From the NCBI GenBank assembly GCA_037389465.1, contig JAZARR010000152.1, forward strand, positions 310,001 through 374,000: DNA of 64,000 nucleotides. The letters run 5' to 3'. The notes below the pieces were generated by a model, which saw only the letters and a program-made list of their open reading frames with translations, did not search any database and had not been told where the DNA came from. Position numbers and translations under genes: made by a program. This document shows, piece by piece, positions 21,995 through 34,500 of the stretch. The stretch's first letter is position 1. Every line of letters begins with the position of its first letter. The DNA is from Baylisascaris procyonis. Taxonomy: Eukaryota; Nematoda; Chromadorea; Rhabditida; Ascarididae.

Positions 21995-23694
21995 CAATTG
22001 CACGTCATATAAATGATCGGTCTAATAGAAAAGTTCTTGTTTTTGTCCGAGATTATTTTTGATTCTGATAGAGCTTTTAATGCTCTTTCGAATGTACCTA
22101 GTCACTCTTCCCAAATCTTGTTCCTTTATACAGTTATAGGCCCTCATTTATCGATGACCATGCAATTTTTCTCAATTGCACGTCATATAAATGATCGATG
22201 TAATAGAAAAGTTCTTGTTTTTGTCCGAGATTATTTTTGATTCTGATAGAGCTTTTAATGCTCTTTCGAATGTACCTAGTCACTCTTCCCAAATCTTGTT
22301 CCTTTATACAGTTATAGGCCCTCATTTATCGATGACTATGCAATTTTTCTCAATTGCACGTCATATAAATGATCGATCTAATAGAAAAGTTCTTGTTTTT
22401 GTCCGAGATTATTTTTGGTTCTGATAGAGCTTTTAATGCTCTTTCGAATGTACCTAGTCACTCTTCCCAAATCTTGTTCCTTTATACAGTTATAGGCCCT
22501 CATTTATCGATGACCATGCAATTTTTCTCAATTGCACGTCATATAAATGATCGATGTAATAGAAAAGTTCTTGTTTTTGTCCGAGATTATTTTTGGTTCT
22601 GATAGAGCTTTTAATGCTCTTTCGAATGTACCTAGTCACTCTTCCCAAATCTTGTTCCTTTATACAGTTATAGGCCCTCATTTATCGATGACCATGCAAT
22701 TTTTCTCAATTGCACGTCATATAAATGATCGATGTAATAGAAAAGTTCTTGTTTTTGTCCGAGATTATTTTTGGTTCTGATAGAGCTTTTAATGCTCTTT
22801 CGAATGTACCTAGTCACTCTTCCCAAATCTTGTTCCTTTATACAGTTATAGGCCCTCATTTATCGATGACCATGCAATTTTTCTCAATTGCACGTCATAT
22901 AAATGATCGATGTAATAGAAAAGTTCTTGTTTTTGTCCGAGATTATTTTTGGTTCTGATAGAGCTTTTAATGCTCTTTCGAATGTACCTAGTCACTCTTC
23001 CCAAATCTTGTTCCTTTATACAGTTATAGGCCCTCATTTATCGATGACCATGCAATTTTTCTCAATTGCACGTCATATAAATGATCGATGTAATAGAAAA
23101 GTTCTTGTTTTTGTCCGAGATTATTTTTGATTCTGATAGAGCTTTTAATGCTCTTTCGAATGTACCTAGTCACTCTTCCCAAATCTTGTTCCTTTATACA
23201 GTTATAGGCCCTCATTTATCGATGACCATGCAATTTTTCTCAATTGCACGTCATATAAATGATCGATGTAATAGAAAAGTTCTTGTTTTTGTCCGAGATT
23301 ATTTTTGATTCTGATAGAGCTTTTAATGCTCTTTCGAATGTACCTAGTCACTCTTCCCAAATCTTGTTCCTTTATACAGTTATAGGCCCTCATTTATCGA
23401 TGACTATGCAATTTTTCTCAATTGCACGTCATATAAATGATCGATCTAATAGAAAAGTTCTTGTTTTTGTCCGAGATTATTTTTGGTTCTGATAGAGCTT
23501 TTAATGCTCTTTCGAATGTACCTAGTCACTCTTCCCAAATCTTGTTCCTTTATACAGTTATAGGCCCTCATTTATCGATGACCATGCAATTTTTCTCAAT
23601 TGCACGTCATATAAATGATCGATCTAATAGAAAAGTTCTTGTTTTTGTCCGAGATTATTTTTGATTCTGATAGAGCCTTTAATGCTCTCTCGAA
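21995..23694 (+). repeat. 178-bp satellite array, right arm (about 9.5 units)
   Basis: Units start at about 22013, 22191, 22369, 22547, 22725, 22903, 23081, 23259 and 23437, with a partial unit after 23615. Variants cluster by unit: units from 22369 to about 22950 carry TTTTTGGTTCTGATAG, while others carry TTTTTGATTCTGATAG, and GATGTAATAG alternates with GATCTAATAG. That pattern fits unit-by-unit amplification. The orientation is opposite to the left array. Confidence 0.95.
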
Positions 23695-23821
23695 TGTGTC
23701 GAAATCCGTTGTTCGAATCTCATTTCCTTACTGTATATTTTCACATTTATTGCGACGATTTATTTCAGAGTGACCAGTGCCGGGTCGCTCGCTGAAGACG
23801 CGCGCGGTCTCTCTCCGTCTC

Positions 23822-25517
23822 TGTCTTGCGCCTGCGCTTGTGGCTAATGTTACCCTCACCGTACAATTGCCTCATTACCGTACGCTGTGATAGGAAATCT
23901 TTGAGCCTACGAGAGATGATGGGATATGCAAAAGAACGAAACTAAGTGCTAAAGCATTTTTTTTTGGCACAAAAGTGGCCTTCGTTCCTAACTCTACTAT
24001 TTGCTGGGAGGATGTTTGAGCTGATGTATTCTAATTGAAAGAAGTGGAAGTGCTAATTTTCCGTCCAGGTTTACTCCGTTATCCGACAAGTTCAGTTGAG
24101 GGACTGTGATTGGAATGACTGATTATATGGGCACCTTTCGCGGTTATACCCTGTAAGTGGCAAGTGATGGGTAGCCGTAAGCTTTTGTTGGAAAATGAAG
24201 CGGGCATCCTAACAGGTGCCGATGGTTTAGGTGGGATAAATCTGCGCCCGAGTGTGAAATGCTTATGATGTGTGTGACCATCATTACGGCAATCTTGTCG
24301 ATTGCTGGGATATAAGTAAAATAATGCTTGCTATTGCCATTATTATTGTCAATAATATTAGTTATTATTTATAATCACAGCGTTTGGAAGTCTTCCGGTA
24401 ACTGCATAAAAAGAAGAGCATTATCGATTGTCGAAGTAGGTGCGCTAAGCGGTGTTAAAAAAGATACGACTTTCCTAGGTTACATTTAATGTGTAGGTTG
24501 TGAAACGGCTGTGTTATATTTCTTGTGATACTTCGCTATCTTGAGTTCCGACTAGTTCTGTTGCTTAACGTATAAGCTTTCCCTTTGATCGTTTGTATGA
24601 TCACCTATGGCACAGTACTTGTAATGAATATTGTTTCAGAACAGGTTTATGTTTCAAGCAGGTGCTCTAACGTTTTAGATTTTAGTTCATTTAGAACAAA
24701 TTGATTATTCGGCGGTCGACGTTCTTCCGTCATTTCGGGGCAGCGACCCTCTTTTTCCTCCCCTTCAGTCGTTCTTTACGTTGCTATTGAAGTCGCATTT
24801 TTTATCTTTTATGCAAACGAATTTGCTTTTTTATTTGGTAGAGTAATGGTTGTTTTATTGATATAATAAAGATTTATTTTGAATTATATGGAAATTATCT
24901 GAAAATTTAAGCTTTGCACCAAGCATTGGGTCGTTCTCCTGTAGGTAAATGAGAATCCAGAAATAAAGTAATGAATTTCTAGCCGGCAGTGTAAAAATTT
25001 ATTACGAATTGTTTAATGGCTCCGATCATCGGAGAACATTTTTAGAAAATATCAAATATGCAAAACTTATTTGTGGTAGTTTTGGCAATTAGCTAAATTT
25101 TGGCAAAGGCATTTTGGAATGATGCCAAAAATCGTAAGTTGTCTTTTCATGAGCGCTAGCAGTTCTCTTATAACCTTTTCGGTAAGGATTTAGAGTTATG
25201 GTGCACTACATGGAAATTTTTGTTTCGTATCTCTTTGTTATCTGTCCTCTCCCTTTCTCCTTTTTCTTTCTTTCTCTCTCCCTCCCTCCTCCCCTGCCCC
25301 TCTCACGTCATCAGGCCACCACTAGGTTGTTATTTGAATTTGCATCAAAATACCAGCCAGTTATTTACAGATTGCTGGAGCCAATCTTATTATTCAGGTG
25401 CTATAGGAATAACATTTTGTGTAGCGACCATCTGCTGGCTATGAAAATTTTCACTTAGGGCAATTGCTGAGGGCTTATTTGTGGCTGATGTTTTCGTCTA
25501 TGACGTCATCATGAACA
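23822..25517. other. Right spacer, upstream of the coiled-coil gene
   Basis: No homology to the left spacer was seen. It holds AT-rich sequence, a dispersed repeat copy (24812-24958) and a pyrimidine-rich stretch at about 25230-25310. The last few hundred bases would be the 5' flank of the gene starting at 25518. No clear core promoter element is visible. Confidence 0.6.
24812..24958 (+). repeat. Dispersed repeat R2, copy 1
   Basis: Direct copy of 46299-46453. Shared blocks are ATGGTTGTTTTATTGAT, TTTATTTTGAATTATATGG, AAATTATCTGAAAATTTAAG and CCTGTAGGTAAATGAGAATCC. No coding sequence is seen. It lies on the far side of the inner palindrome from R1. Confidence 0.85.
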
Positions 25518-28500
25518 ATGTTAAAAGCTGAACGTTTGTCTAGAAACCGAGAAAGGAATCGGACGAGACGCCTATTAGAACGAGATGGTCCATCGGATAT
25601 GCTAGATGCAGACGTGGTGAAGGAGCAGCAGCGTGTCGCAATACTTCGGGAAGAGGATGGCTGTGACAAGTGCACCCTTATTGTGGATTCACTTGCTAAG
25701 GTATTTTTACATCGTTGATAAGGATGAGAGGTAGGGAAAGTATACGGACTTATGCTGAGGATGGGCAGGGAAAGGAGTTTCGGGATGTGTTTGATGAGGC
25801 TGAAGTTGGCAGGTATGAGGAGGTGTTTGATGGATTTAGGAATGGAGGGGAGAGATGAGATCTAGGAGGCCTAGATGAAGTGGGATGTGCTTTTGTCAAG
25901 CATGGGAATAGGGAAAGATAAGAGAATTTAGGGGAGGATGAAACGTTTTATATAGTGGCAAAGTTTTGATGAGAATGCGAAAGAAAGTGTGTACGATGGA
26001 TTTTTATTAGTGCTCCTTGAATTTATTTCAGTGCTCAAAACATCCGATATACCACCTACATTGCTGAAAAATCACTTTTAAATCAAGATATTTCTGTATT
26101 AGAGTGGTGTATTTGACTGTCATAGGAAATTGCCAATTAAAAAAATGGGCTTTTTAACAATATATAGGTAAGAAAAGCGATGATCTTAGCGTTAAGTACA
26201 AAGATCATATTGTTTGTACGATTTTCTTTAAAAATGAAATATCCTGGCAATGGAATTTAATTTGCTTCATGCGGTAATTTCCTGTTGCATAACTTTTTTG
26301 ATAAAAAGCCGTCGTGCATCGCTGCAGACGAATAGATATGGTCTAAGATCGTCCTTTACTCAGATGTTTAAGTCGTTATACCTTTTCGTTTTTTGTGGTT
26401 TTCTATATTAAGCTTGAACCTCTTTAACCGGTCTTGAAAGGATGCAGAAGCAGTGGTAAACACCATATATTTTTCTATCTTTTTCTTGAAGAAACTCTTG
26501 TATATGCAGTTATCTTTAACCATAATTGGACAATAAGAAACCGTAAAAGCTAGAAGGTAATAAGAAAACTAGGAGGGAGCAATGTGATACGAACGGGTGA
26601 AGAAAGAAAGAAATATTGAAAATTAATATGCGCGAATGCGTTGTTGTAAAAAAAAAATGAAGTAAAGGTTTGGGTGAGAAGGAGGTGGGGGATTTGATAT
26701 TGTTTCTTATCATTGGTTGATTGGTTGATTGTTGACCTGTGAAAGGATTGGTTGATTGATTGGAAAGTACATTTTAGAAAGTCATGTTAGTGGTGTCATA
26801 TTATTAACCTGTATGCATTTTTATAGGTGAAGAAAGAATATCGGGAAGAGGCAGCAAAGATCGAAGCAATGATCGGTCAGTTCGTTGCTTTACATTCCTA
26901 TCTGAAACAGAAGGCTGCAGCTCGTATCGAAGTGGCCGAACAGACGCAAGGCCAACAGATGTTTGACGGTGTTGTCAAGTGAGTTTTCACTATATCTCAT
27001 TGCATTCGATCTTCCGTGTTCTTATTTCGGCGGGATATTTATTTCCTCGGAATGAAAGTCAGTCTTTTTGATTTTATCCAAACAAGTTCTTCTATAATTC
27101 GTTACTTGAAAGGTATTGTTCTTTGAAGTTGCATATACTTATTCTTTTTCTGAAGTCGAGGGAAGGGGAAGGGAGGGTGATTAACGGGACCGTCGAATGT
27201 CGTAATTCGATCTAGTCAGTGGAAGTTTTTAATAAAGAGCCTCATAAACTTCCATAAAAGTGAACATGCTTATGTTGCCGTTATGCTATGGGTTATCTTT
27301 GCTTTCGTCTTATTGGAACATAAATAGAGCATTCAGGTTAGATGTCGTCCCAATATTTGACAATATCCGTTTGCTGGAGAATTCGATGTGAGTTATTATA
27401 AGAACCTGCAAGCATGGGCAGAGAAGACGAAGAATGTATTGGATGATAAGACGCATCCAATGGATATCGTATCTGCGGAGGATCTACTCAAGAAGCAATT
27501 TTATTAGAAGACATGAGGATCAAGTATGTTCGTGATTATTGATCTACTCAAGAAGCTTGGTTTTTATTAGAAAAGGAGGAATCACAAACCGAATTTTTTT
27601 CGTGAATTGAAGTCACACTCTAATTTCCAGTATAATTTGAGCTGGAGACTCATTTTCCAGTAGAGAATTGGAGTCGCGGTTCGCATTTCATTTGGAAGTT
27701 AAATTGACAAGTGGTTCTCTATTTGCAGCTACGGCCGAATTTTTCGATTTTTGCACTTGCAATTATCGGTCAGATTTTAGCTCGAAATTATAAATTTTAT
27801 TTGATGCGATGCTAGATTCGCGACTTTATGGCCGCTAAAAACTTATTTGGCTGACTACCTCATCCTATACCGTTAATTCGGTCAGGTATGGAATTTGGAA
27901 GGAAGTCAGATAAGATCTGTAATACAGCGGCTACTTTTGATCTTATAATGTTTTTGTAGATATCGAGGAAAATCTACCTGGAGCAAAGGTTGTTTTTTTC
28001 TTTTAGGTTGAAGAAGTAGACCGTCATATTCATAACCCTGTTGTGGAGTTGATTTGTATACAAATACCTTATAGTTTATCGACAGGCTCCTAGCAATATA
28101 GAGTTGATGTATGAGGAACTCACTTGTATTGAAATGATGCCATTTGTACTAAATTTAAAGGTAATGGAAGGTGAGCTGTAGAAATTGTAACCAGATGACT
28201 ATTAATATATAAATTGAAATATTAACACACTTTCCTTGTAATTAGAAGAGTTTGAAATAGGACAGAATGGGCTCAATATCAAGGTTCAATAGACTGAGAG
28301 CATCACTTTCAACGACGATGCGAATTGACTCAATACTTGATATTTTGACTGCAAGAGTTATTCTTTCTTTTTTTTTTTTTTGAAGTTTTGAAGTGCTATA
28401 CTACTTTTCTGCACTTAGGATTGTGATTAACTTTACTGCGATTGGAATATTTGCAATTGGAAATGACTTCTGGTTTTCAAAATTTGGAGGGGGGGGGGGG

Positions 28501-30529
28501 AGGCGATGAATAACTGAATGCACAATATTTGAGGAGCTGAAGTGGAGAGTGAAATTTCTGGACGCCATATTCCAAATCTTATTCAGTTGTGCTGGGCTGT
28601 TTGCTTGCTTTCAGGGCTAGGAGAAAGTACACAGATAGTGGAAGACGAAGTGGCTTGTGATGATGCTTCGGAGCAGAGGACCGACGGTGAATGCGTTGCA
28701 ACAAGAGATTTGAGGGACAGTGCTGTCGATGAATCTATGTCAAGGCGTATCCGCTCTGAAAATATAGCCAAGGAAAGCGCCTTTCGAGGGAAGACGAACG
28801 AACGGTTTGTTTATCTCGTTATTAGTACTGTTAGTTCGACTGATTCGGCAAACGCCACGAATGCTAGAAAGGTCTTGATAATGGATAACCGTTGCAGCTC
28901 TTTAACCATCATTCACCCAATGAGGCTATCAAAGTGCGTTCAGTGAGCCCTGAATATCTGCTCTCTTCTGAGAGCCTTTTTTATGAGTTTATAGTGAATC
29001 AGTCAGTTATGAGTTGATGTTGTAATTGCACTAGTAGTCATAGATCTATCGGTGCAGTCAATGCTTGTATCCTGTAACTATTTTTGTGGGGCCTTCTTGG
29101 CATAAAGCTAATTGATTGACATTCTAATATCATTTTATTTAACTTTGCCAATATTTTCGATTTCTTGTTGGTTTATCTGGAATGTTTGTTTGTTTGTGAA
29201 TATTCTTCACCACGTAACCAAATTATGTCCGCCGTAAGCTCTTCGACTTCAGTGGCTTTTCTCTCTTTGTTTGCCGGAAGTCATAGCGTTTTCTGCCTTT
29301 TCTTTCTTCTCTTCGAACATTTATATAAATAAAAATTGAAATACAATAATTGAACCCTCATCGATTATATAGATTCACCGTTGCATTTGTGTTCTGAGAA
29401 ATGTAGAAGAAGATGATGCATATATCACGAACTACAAATCGTTATGAGGCGCAGTGACGTAAACGAGGCCGAATCTATGTGACACTATAATCGCTCAGTT
29501 TTTTTCAACGGTGATAGCCATAACTCTTTGATCTATTTTGTTAATCAAAGCGCTATTCACTGAAAGATGTTCTAATAAGTGGTTATGAACCATGATTGAT
29601 ACTATCAAAAGATGCGAGAAGGGGGTATTTGTTCTTTATCTTCGAATCTCATTAAGAAAATGTTGATTTTTCTCGTTTATTCGCTATTTTTGAACAACGA
29701 TCTTGTTTATCTGTGCAAATCACATTCTATCAATAAATTTTTAGATGCATTCATGTCGTTTTTTCTAACTTCATACTTTTTTGTATAACTACTAGTTTGG
29801 CGATGTTGGCAGATTACCGTTGAAAATTTAATGTTGCGTTTCACGAATGAAATTAATAATTTTAGAATGATTTAAATATAATCTTAAAACGATTTAGATT
29901 GATGGACGAGCTGGCCGATTCGCAAACCGATATGAGTATTAAGGAGCTTCTCGTTATGGAGCTCGAGCGTAGTGAACGACGTCTCGCTGAGGTAAATTTT
30001 ACCTTTTTTTTTCATTTTTATGTTTTTTTTTGTTAGTTCTTCTGTCGACATCTTCACTCACCTCTTCAATAAACATAAAGAAGGGATTTTAGCCCCATTT
30101 TACTTTGGAAAATTTTTAACTGTTTCAGTCCGCTGTATTCTGTAGTACCATTTTACTTTCGGGAAAAAAAAATCGCCACATTTATATAAAAACAACACTT
30201 CTAAAGATTACGCTTATGTCGCATATTCTTAGAGCTGTTTTGAAGAATTTATTCATGAAATATGCATTTGTAAGCGATTTGCATATTTATATAATTTTTT
30301 GCATTTTAGTCGTTTCAAGAGGAAATTGAACAAATGTGTTACCAGTTTTTTGATCACTCGGTATTGGGAGTGGCGGGTGCCAGTTTTGCTTCGACACGGC
30401 GCACTTCCCCTTCAACGTTCACCGTAATCAATTTGCGGGTTTGTTTTTTATTCAATCTTTCAGAAGTATCTGTCGTTTTTTGTTGTTCATTATCACTGAT
30501 TTCAGCATTCCAACCTTACACCACAGTAG
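25518..30529 (+). CDS. Predicted coiled-coil protein of unknown function (multi-exon)
   Basis: Proposed exons: 25518-25700, 26827-26978, 27960-27988 (short, tentative), 28615-28804, 29898-29991, 30310-30438 and 30506-30529, all GT...AG and in phase, giving about 266 residues. Exon 1 is basic then acidic (AERLSRNRERNRTRRLLERD), with REEDGCDKCTLIVDSLAK at its end. Exon 2 (VKKEYREEAAKIEAMIGQF) and exon 5 (SIKELLVMELERSERRLAE) look like heptad coiled coil. Exon 4 is rich in Glu, Asp and Ser, and exon 6 has EEIEQMCYQFFDHSVLGV followed by a Ser/Thr/Arg-rich segment. The reading frame closes shortly afterwards with HSNLTPQ-stop. I recognise no family. Exons from 27960 onward are duplicated in the left arm. 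The kinase-like gene follows on the same strand about 400 bp downstream. Confidence 0.6.
27372..27525 (+). pseudogene. Broken spectrin-repeat-like exon fragment
   Basis: An in-frame stretch reads GEFDVSYYKNLQAWAEKTKN followed by VLDDKTHPMDIVSAEDLLKK. The spacing of the Trp and the final A-E-D-L-L-K-K is typical of the start of a spectrin repeat. After AAGAAGCA a 14-base stretch (ATTTTATTAGAAGA) interrupts it with a stop, and CATGAGGATCAAG then resumes what looks like the natural H-E-D-Q continuation before a GTATGT donor-like site. The block GATCTACTCAAGAAGC recurs 60 bases on. No good acceptor precedes it. I take it as a decayed or captured exon fragment. Confidence 0.45.
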
Positions 30530-31531
30530 TTCAAGAATGCTTTATTTCTTGTATAAAACATAGAATTTTTCAGGCTATGTAGGAGATTTATATAGGTAAA
30601 TGCAATGTTTGTTTTGCTTAATATATACGTTTAATCTTGGAGGTAAATGCAGCAGAGAATATAAAGCCTGTCGGTTTCTTGTTTGTTTTTTGCATTCCTA
30701 ATTTCACTGAAAAGCACAGAAAACCTATAAATGTGTTAGTATAAAATAACGAAGATGTTTAGTAAAATGCCAACAAAATTCTACCTTTCTTTCATGCTTG
30801 AAATAGCTATAGTATTTGCCCGCTTACAGACTTTTTGGTTTATTTGTCCTCAAGTGTCCTCAAGTTTACGGATTTTTTAAGTGCAATTTGACGACGAACT
30901 AAATAAGGAAATATTGGTTACAGGAAACAAGATGAACTCAAATCCACTAGCAATCAAAGTGGCGAAGGGAACAATTGTAGAAGGACGTTTTCGTTTCGAA
31001 ACAATGTCTGTCGGAAAGCATAGCACCGTTTTTCGTGTTGAAGACGTCCTCGACAATAATCAGATGTACGCACTCAAGGTGAATATTATTAACTTTTTGC
31101 TTTCTCCAACTTTGTGTGTTTGAATTCAACAAAAATAACAATATAATTTTGTATCGAGATTGATTTTCTTCCCCATACAAATTCGACATTTTTTATATTT
31201 TCTTCGATTATTCTATCGTCGTCGACAAATTTGATTCTGTGATATTTTAATCCGATTTCATTTGCATTAGCCACTATCAAGAGATGCTTGATACGAAATT
31301 GTTTTATTAGAAAAGTTTTCCGGGATGATATCGATAGGTGAGATTAATCTGTTATATTATATCTGACATTATATGCGATACCATGATAGAGTTTGTAATT
31401 TGTATTAGTATCTGGGTTCAGTTGCATTCTCGAATAAGGCTTACGGAATTTTTGCTGGCGAATTGTACAGGGAAAATGAAGAACGAGGTCATTTAAGGCA
31501 TGTTAAGTATAGACCAAGACTAGAAAAATAC
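27611..31531. repeat. Arm C, right copy of the inverted duplication
   Basis: Reverse complement of 12197-16116. It spans the 3' exons of the coiled-coil gene and the first kinase exon. Protein differences from the left copy are rare; I noticed VVFCC here against VVFRC on the left, in sequence probably intronic. Confidence 0.93.
27727..28170. repeat. Segment E, right copy
   Basis: Second of three E copies (others at about 15557-16010 and 42704-43155). It includes a 75-base open block, 28086-28160, with acceptor CGACAG and donor GTAATG (APSNIELMYEELTCIEMM then PFVLNLK). That block has an in-frame stop in the outlying copy and does not fit the phase of the flanking exons, so I do not call it an exon. 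Confidence 0.8.
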
Positions 31532-34500
31532 AAGGGACACAAGTTAAAAGGGGAAGGAGAAAAAGCAGTGAAGTAATGGAAGATTTGCAGTGATATTGTT
31601 GTGGTTGCTAAATTGGACACCACGTTAAAAAAAGTTTAATAATCCAAACTACGATGTCTTTAAGTGTACCTGAATGTGAAACTTCAAGCTTTCTAATGAA
31701 GGTCAAAGTGACCACATCGGATAAAACGTCAAACCATGCTATTGTTTCTTTGGCAGAAAAAAATTCTTACACTGCTCATCTAAAAATTTTTCTAAAAAGT
31801 TTTCAAGCAATTAGTAAGCATAATTGAAATTTAGTGGAATTGGAAAATGCTTCTATTTCTATTTACAACTCTTTTACTCACCATTTCAGTTGGCCACTCA
31901 GATCTCAAGTTGTTTGCTGGAATGGATTACACCTGTACTCGGGGGGTGTAACCCATTTTAGTTACACCCGTATCTCATTCCACAATATCAGCGTCTCACG
32001 TTTTTTCAAGAAACGATAGTGTAGTCGTTCTGGTGACAGCTGTATAAGACAATCAACGTTCGGAGTCGAAAAATTCCTATGCAGTGTTTTCTTAAGGTTG
32101 CCTTATTGTGTCCTATTTCGCAATATTAGACACTGTAGTAATGGTCATAGCTGATTGATGACACCTACTTATTGTAATATTGTATTTCCATTTACATCGT
32201 TTAAAATTTTTGGTATCAAGCTGTGCAGGGAAATATTCTTTAATAGAAAAAAAAATTTTTTTTTTTTGATATTTCAGGCGGAATATGATCGAGCAACAAA
32301 GATAAATTATTTGCATCAAGAAATTGCCGTTCTCAATAAATTAGCTACACGACATCATGTCGCAAGACTATATTATTGTGAACGTTGCGATCCGGTTTGT
32401 TAACTCATTTCATGTCTTTTCTATATTTTCACCTTTATTTTCGCTTTTTATTATTTTACATATTACAGTACACTATCATATTATTGCAGTAGGATTTATA
32501 TTAGCTATATCAACTCTAAGATAATAACGTTTAGATTCCTTTATTATCGTTACATATGCAAATATGCAAATCGTTACAATATGAAGCGAGTATTATCGGC
32601 GAGATAAAAACAGATAGGATTACCTTTTAGTAAATTGGCAACAACACGATCGACGGGGGACTATCCTACAAAGTAGATTACAATAAAAGTTTCTTATTTG
32701 CAGCTTTAGGAAGGATACAACACCGCCATTAGATGTTTTTGCAAATTTCCATTGAATATAATTGCAGTATTTGCAATGTTTTGCAAAAAATCTATGATAT
32801 AAGTGTTCAATAGAAACTGATGCTACACTCGAATGATCGTACAAGGCATTTCCTTATTAATGTGCACTATTGTGAGAGTACACTCTATTGGATAGTGAAA
32901 CAGGCGTTTAGGGAGGACGAAGTGCTAGTGCATTTGCATCGAAAAAATGATACAAGTTGAAGTATATGCCTCCTATGTGTTTTACGTGGTTCTTTCAATA
33001 TGATCACCGTCATTTACATCTTTCAATATTTTCAATTATACTCTTCACTGTAGACAGAGGTTTCTATCCTCTCTGAGGATTGATTTTGCTTCTGTATGCT
33101 ATAATAATCTGCTTGTTGCAGTTTTCATTCATGCTGACGACACTCTATGGGAAGAGCATCTGGTCACTACGACAATTGATGCCGAATAAATTGCTTACAC
33201 CCGGTACTGCAGGTCGTATCGCGGTGCATACGTTATATCAATTAAAACAACTTCACGAAGTGGGATATATCCTAAGAGATCTCAAAGTTGGTCAGTCAAT
33301 TCAATCTTTCAATCGAAAATTCACCAATGCTTTGTATTCTAATTCCATTTTTTGCACACTTCCGGGAACCTTAAATCCGACCTTCATCATCTCTAGGAAT
33401 TTGAGGACTGATTTTGATCATCGATCAATTTTATTAACTCGAATTTTAAGTGCGATTTTGATTGTTTTATGATTTCATGCCTAGCTTCATGTAATTGGTT
33501 CTTAAATTCCATTTGGTCGTTTTTGAAAACTAGAAGAACTCTGATCGCCCCATACTCTACTTTTTGCTTTTTGTTGACAGCGTTGATGTTTATTGAACTG
33601 ATGAAGCAATATTTTGTTTTGACAAGTTATTTAAAGCACTGAGGCTTTGCTTTTTAGAGTGTAAAAATGCATAAGTTTAATGACAACATTGAACTGAGGC
33701 ATCTGAAGAGCATTTCGCTGAAAAGAGTGAAACATCTTGTTGCTCAATGAAGCCCAAAACGAAGCCTTCATTTTATGTCCCGCAAATAACTTCTACTAAG
33801 ATATATGTCTTACGCATTTTGTGTCTCTGGACCCCTTTCCCTTCCCTCTGATCGTTTAGTAGAGTTCACAGAACAAGCAAATCTTTCGACTCTGCTATAG
33901 GGGTTGAAACTTGTAATGATCCCAATTTTCTCGTATGATAAAGGAATTCACTGAGTTGGAACCGATAAATTGCAAGTGGAATCAATAAAATCTCCCACAT
34001 GAGAAGCATCTACACGAAATTTTATGCGTGCTCTATCTCCGTTATCATGTGATACTCAGTGACCCCCTCTCTGTCAATTCTAGTTTAGTTTTTTACATGG
34101 GAAAATTGGAATTAAAATTTGCTTTAATAGAAGAGTCTTCTGCTTACCTGCAATATTAGCTAATGTTTTCCTTCTGCTTTCCTTCTCTCGCTCCCCCCCC
34201 CTCACCGGCCCCCCACTTCCCTCCCAATCAGGACACTGATTTAGTATAGGAAGAAGCGATATACAAATGCAATTAGCGGCGTTTCTTATTAAGTGCAACT
34301 TGTTAAGAAGGTTAAATAAGTATCAATAAATTAATACGAGTTCAGGTGACATGCTGATTGGACTAAGTGGCAACGATGCGAAGGTGGTGTTTCTAGTCGA
34401 TTTTGGAATGTGTCGAACATATGTTACAAAAGACAAAAATGGCAACACATCAATTCGTCCTCCTCGTGAGAAGGCGTTCGTGAGAGGAATCCTTAGGTAT

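Noticed and set aside
22013..23664. Series of 75-77-codon open frames in the satellite, on both strands
   Set aside because: They are the same 178-bp non-coding unit read repeatedly. The unit length is not a multiple of three and the frames overlap in both directions.
28086..28160. 75-base exon of the coiled-coil gene
   Set aside because: Splice sites and frame look acceptable, but its phase does not fit the neighbouring exons and the third copy of the same segment carries an in-frame stop.
28542..28946. Single-exon 134-codon gene (and its mirror at 14773-15177)
   Set aside because: The middle is better explained as a spliced exon (28615-28804) with a TTTCAG acceptor and GTTTGT donor in phase with the next exon; the flanks are intron.
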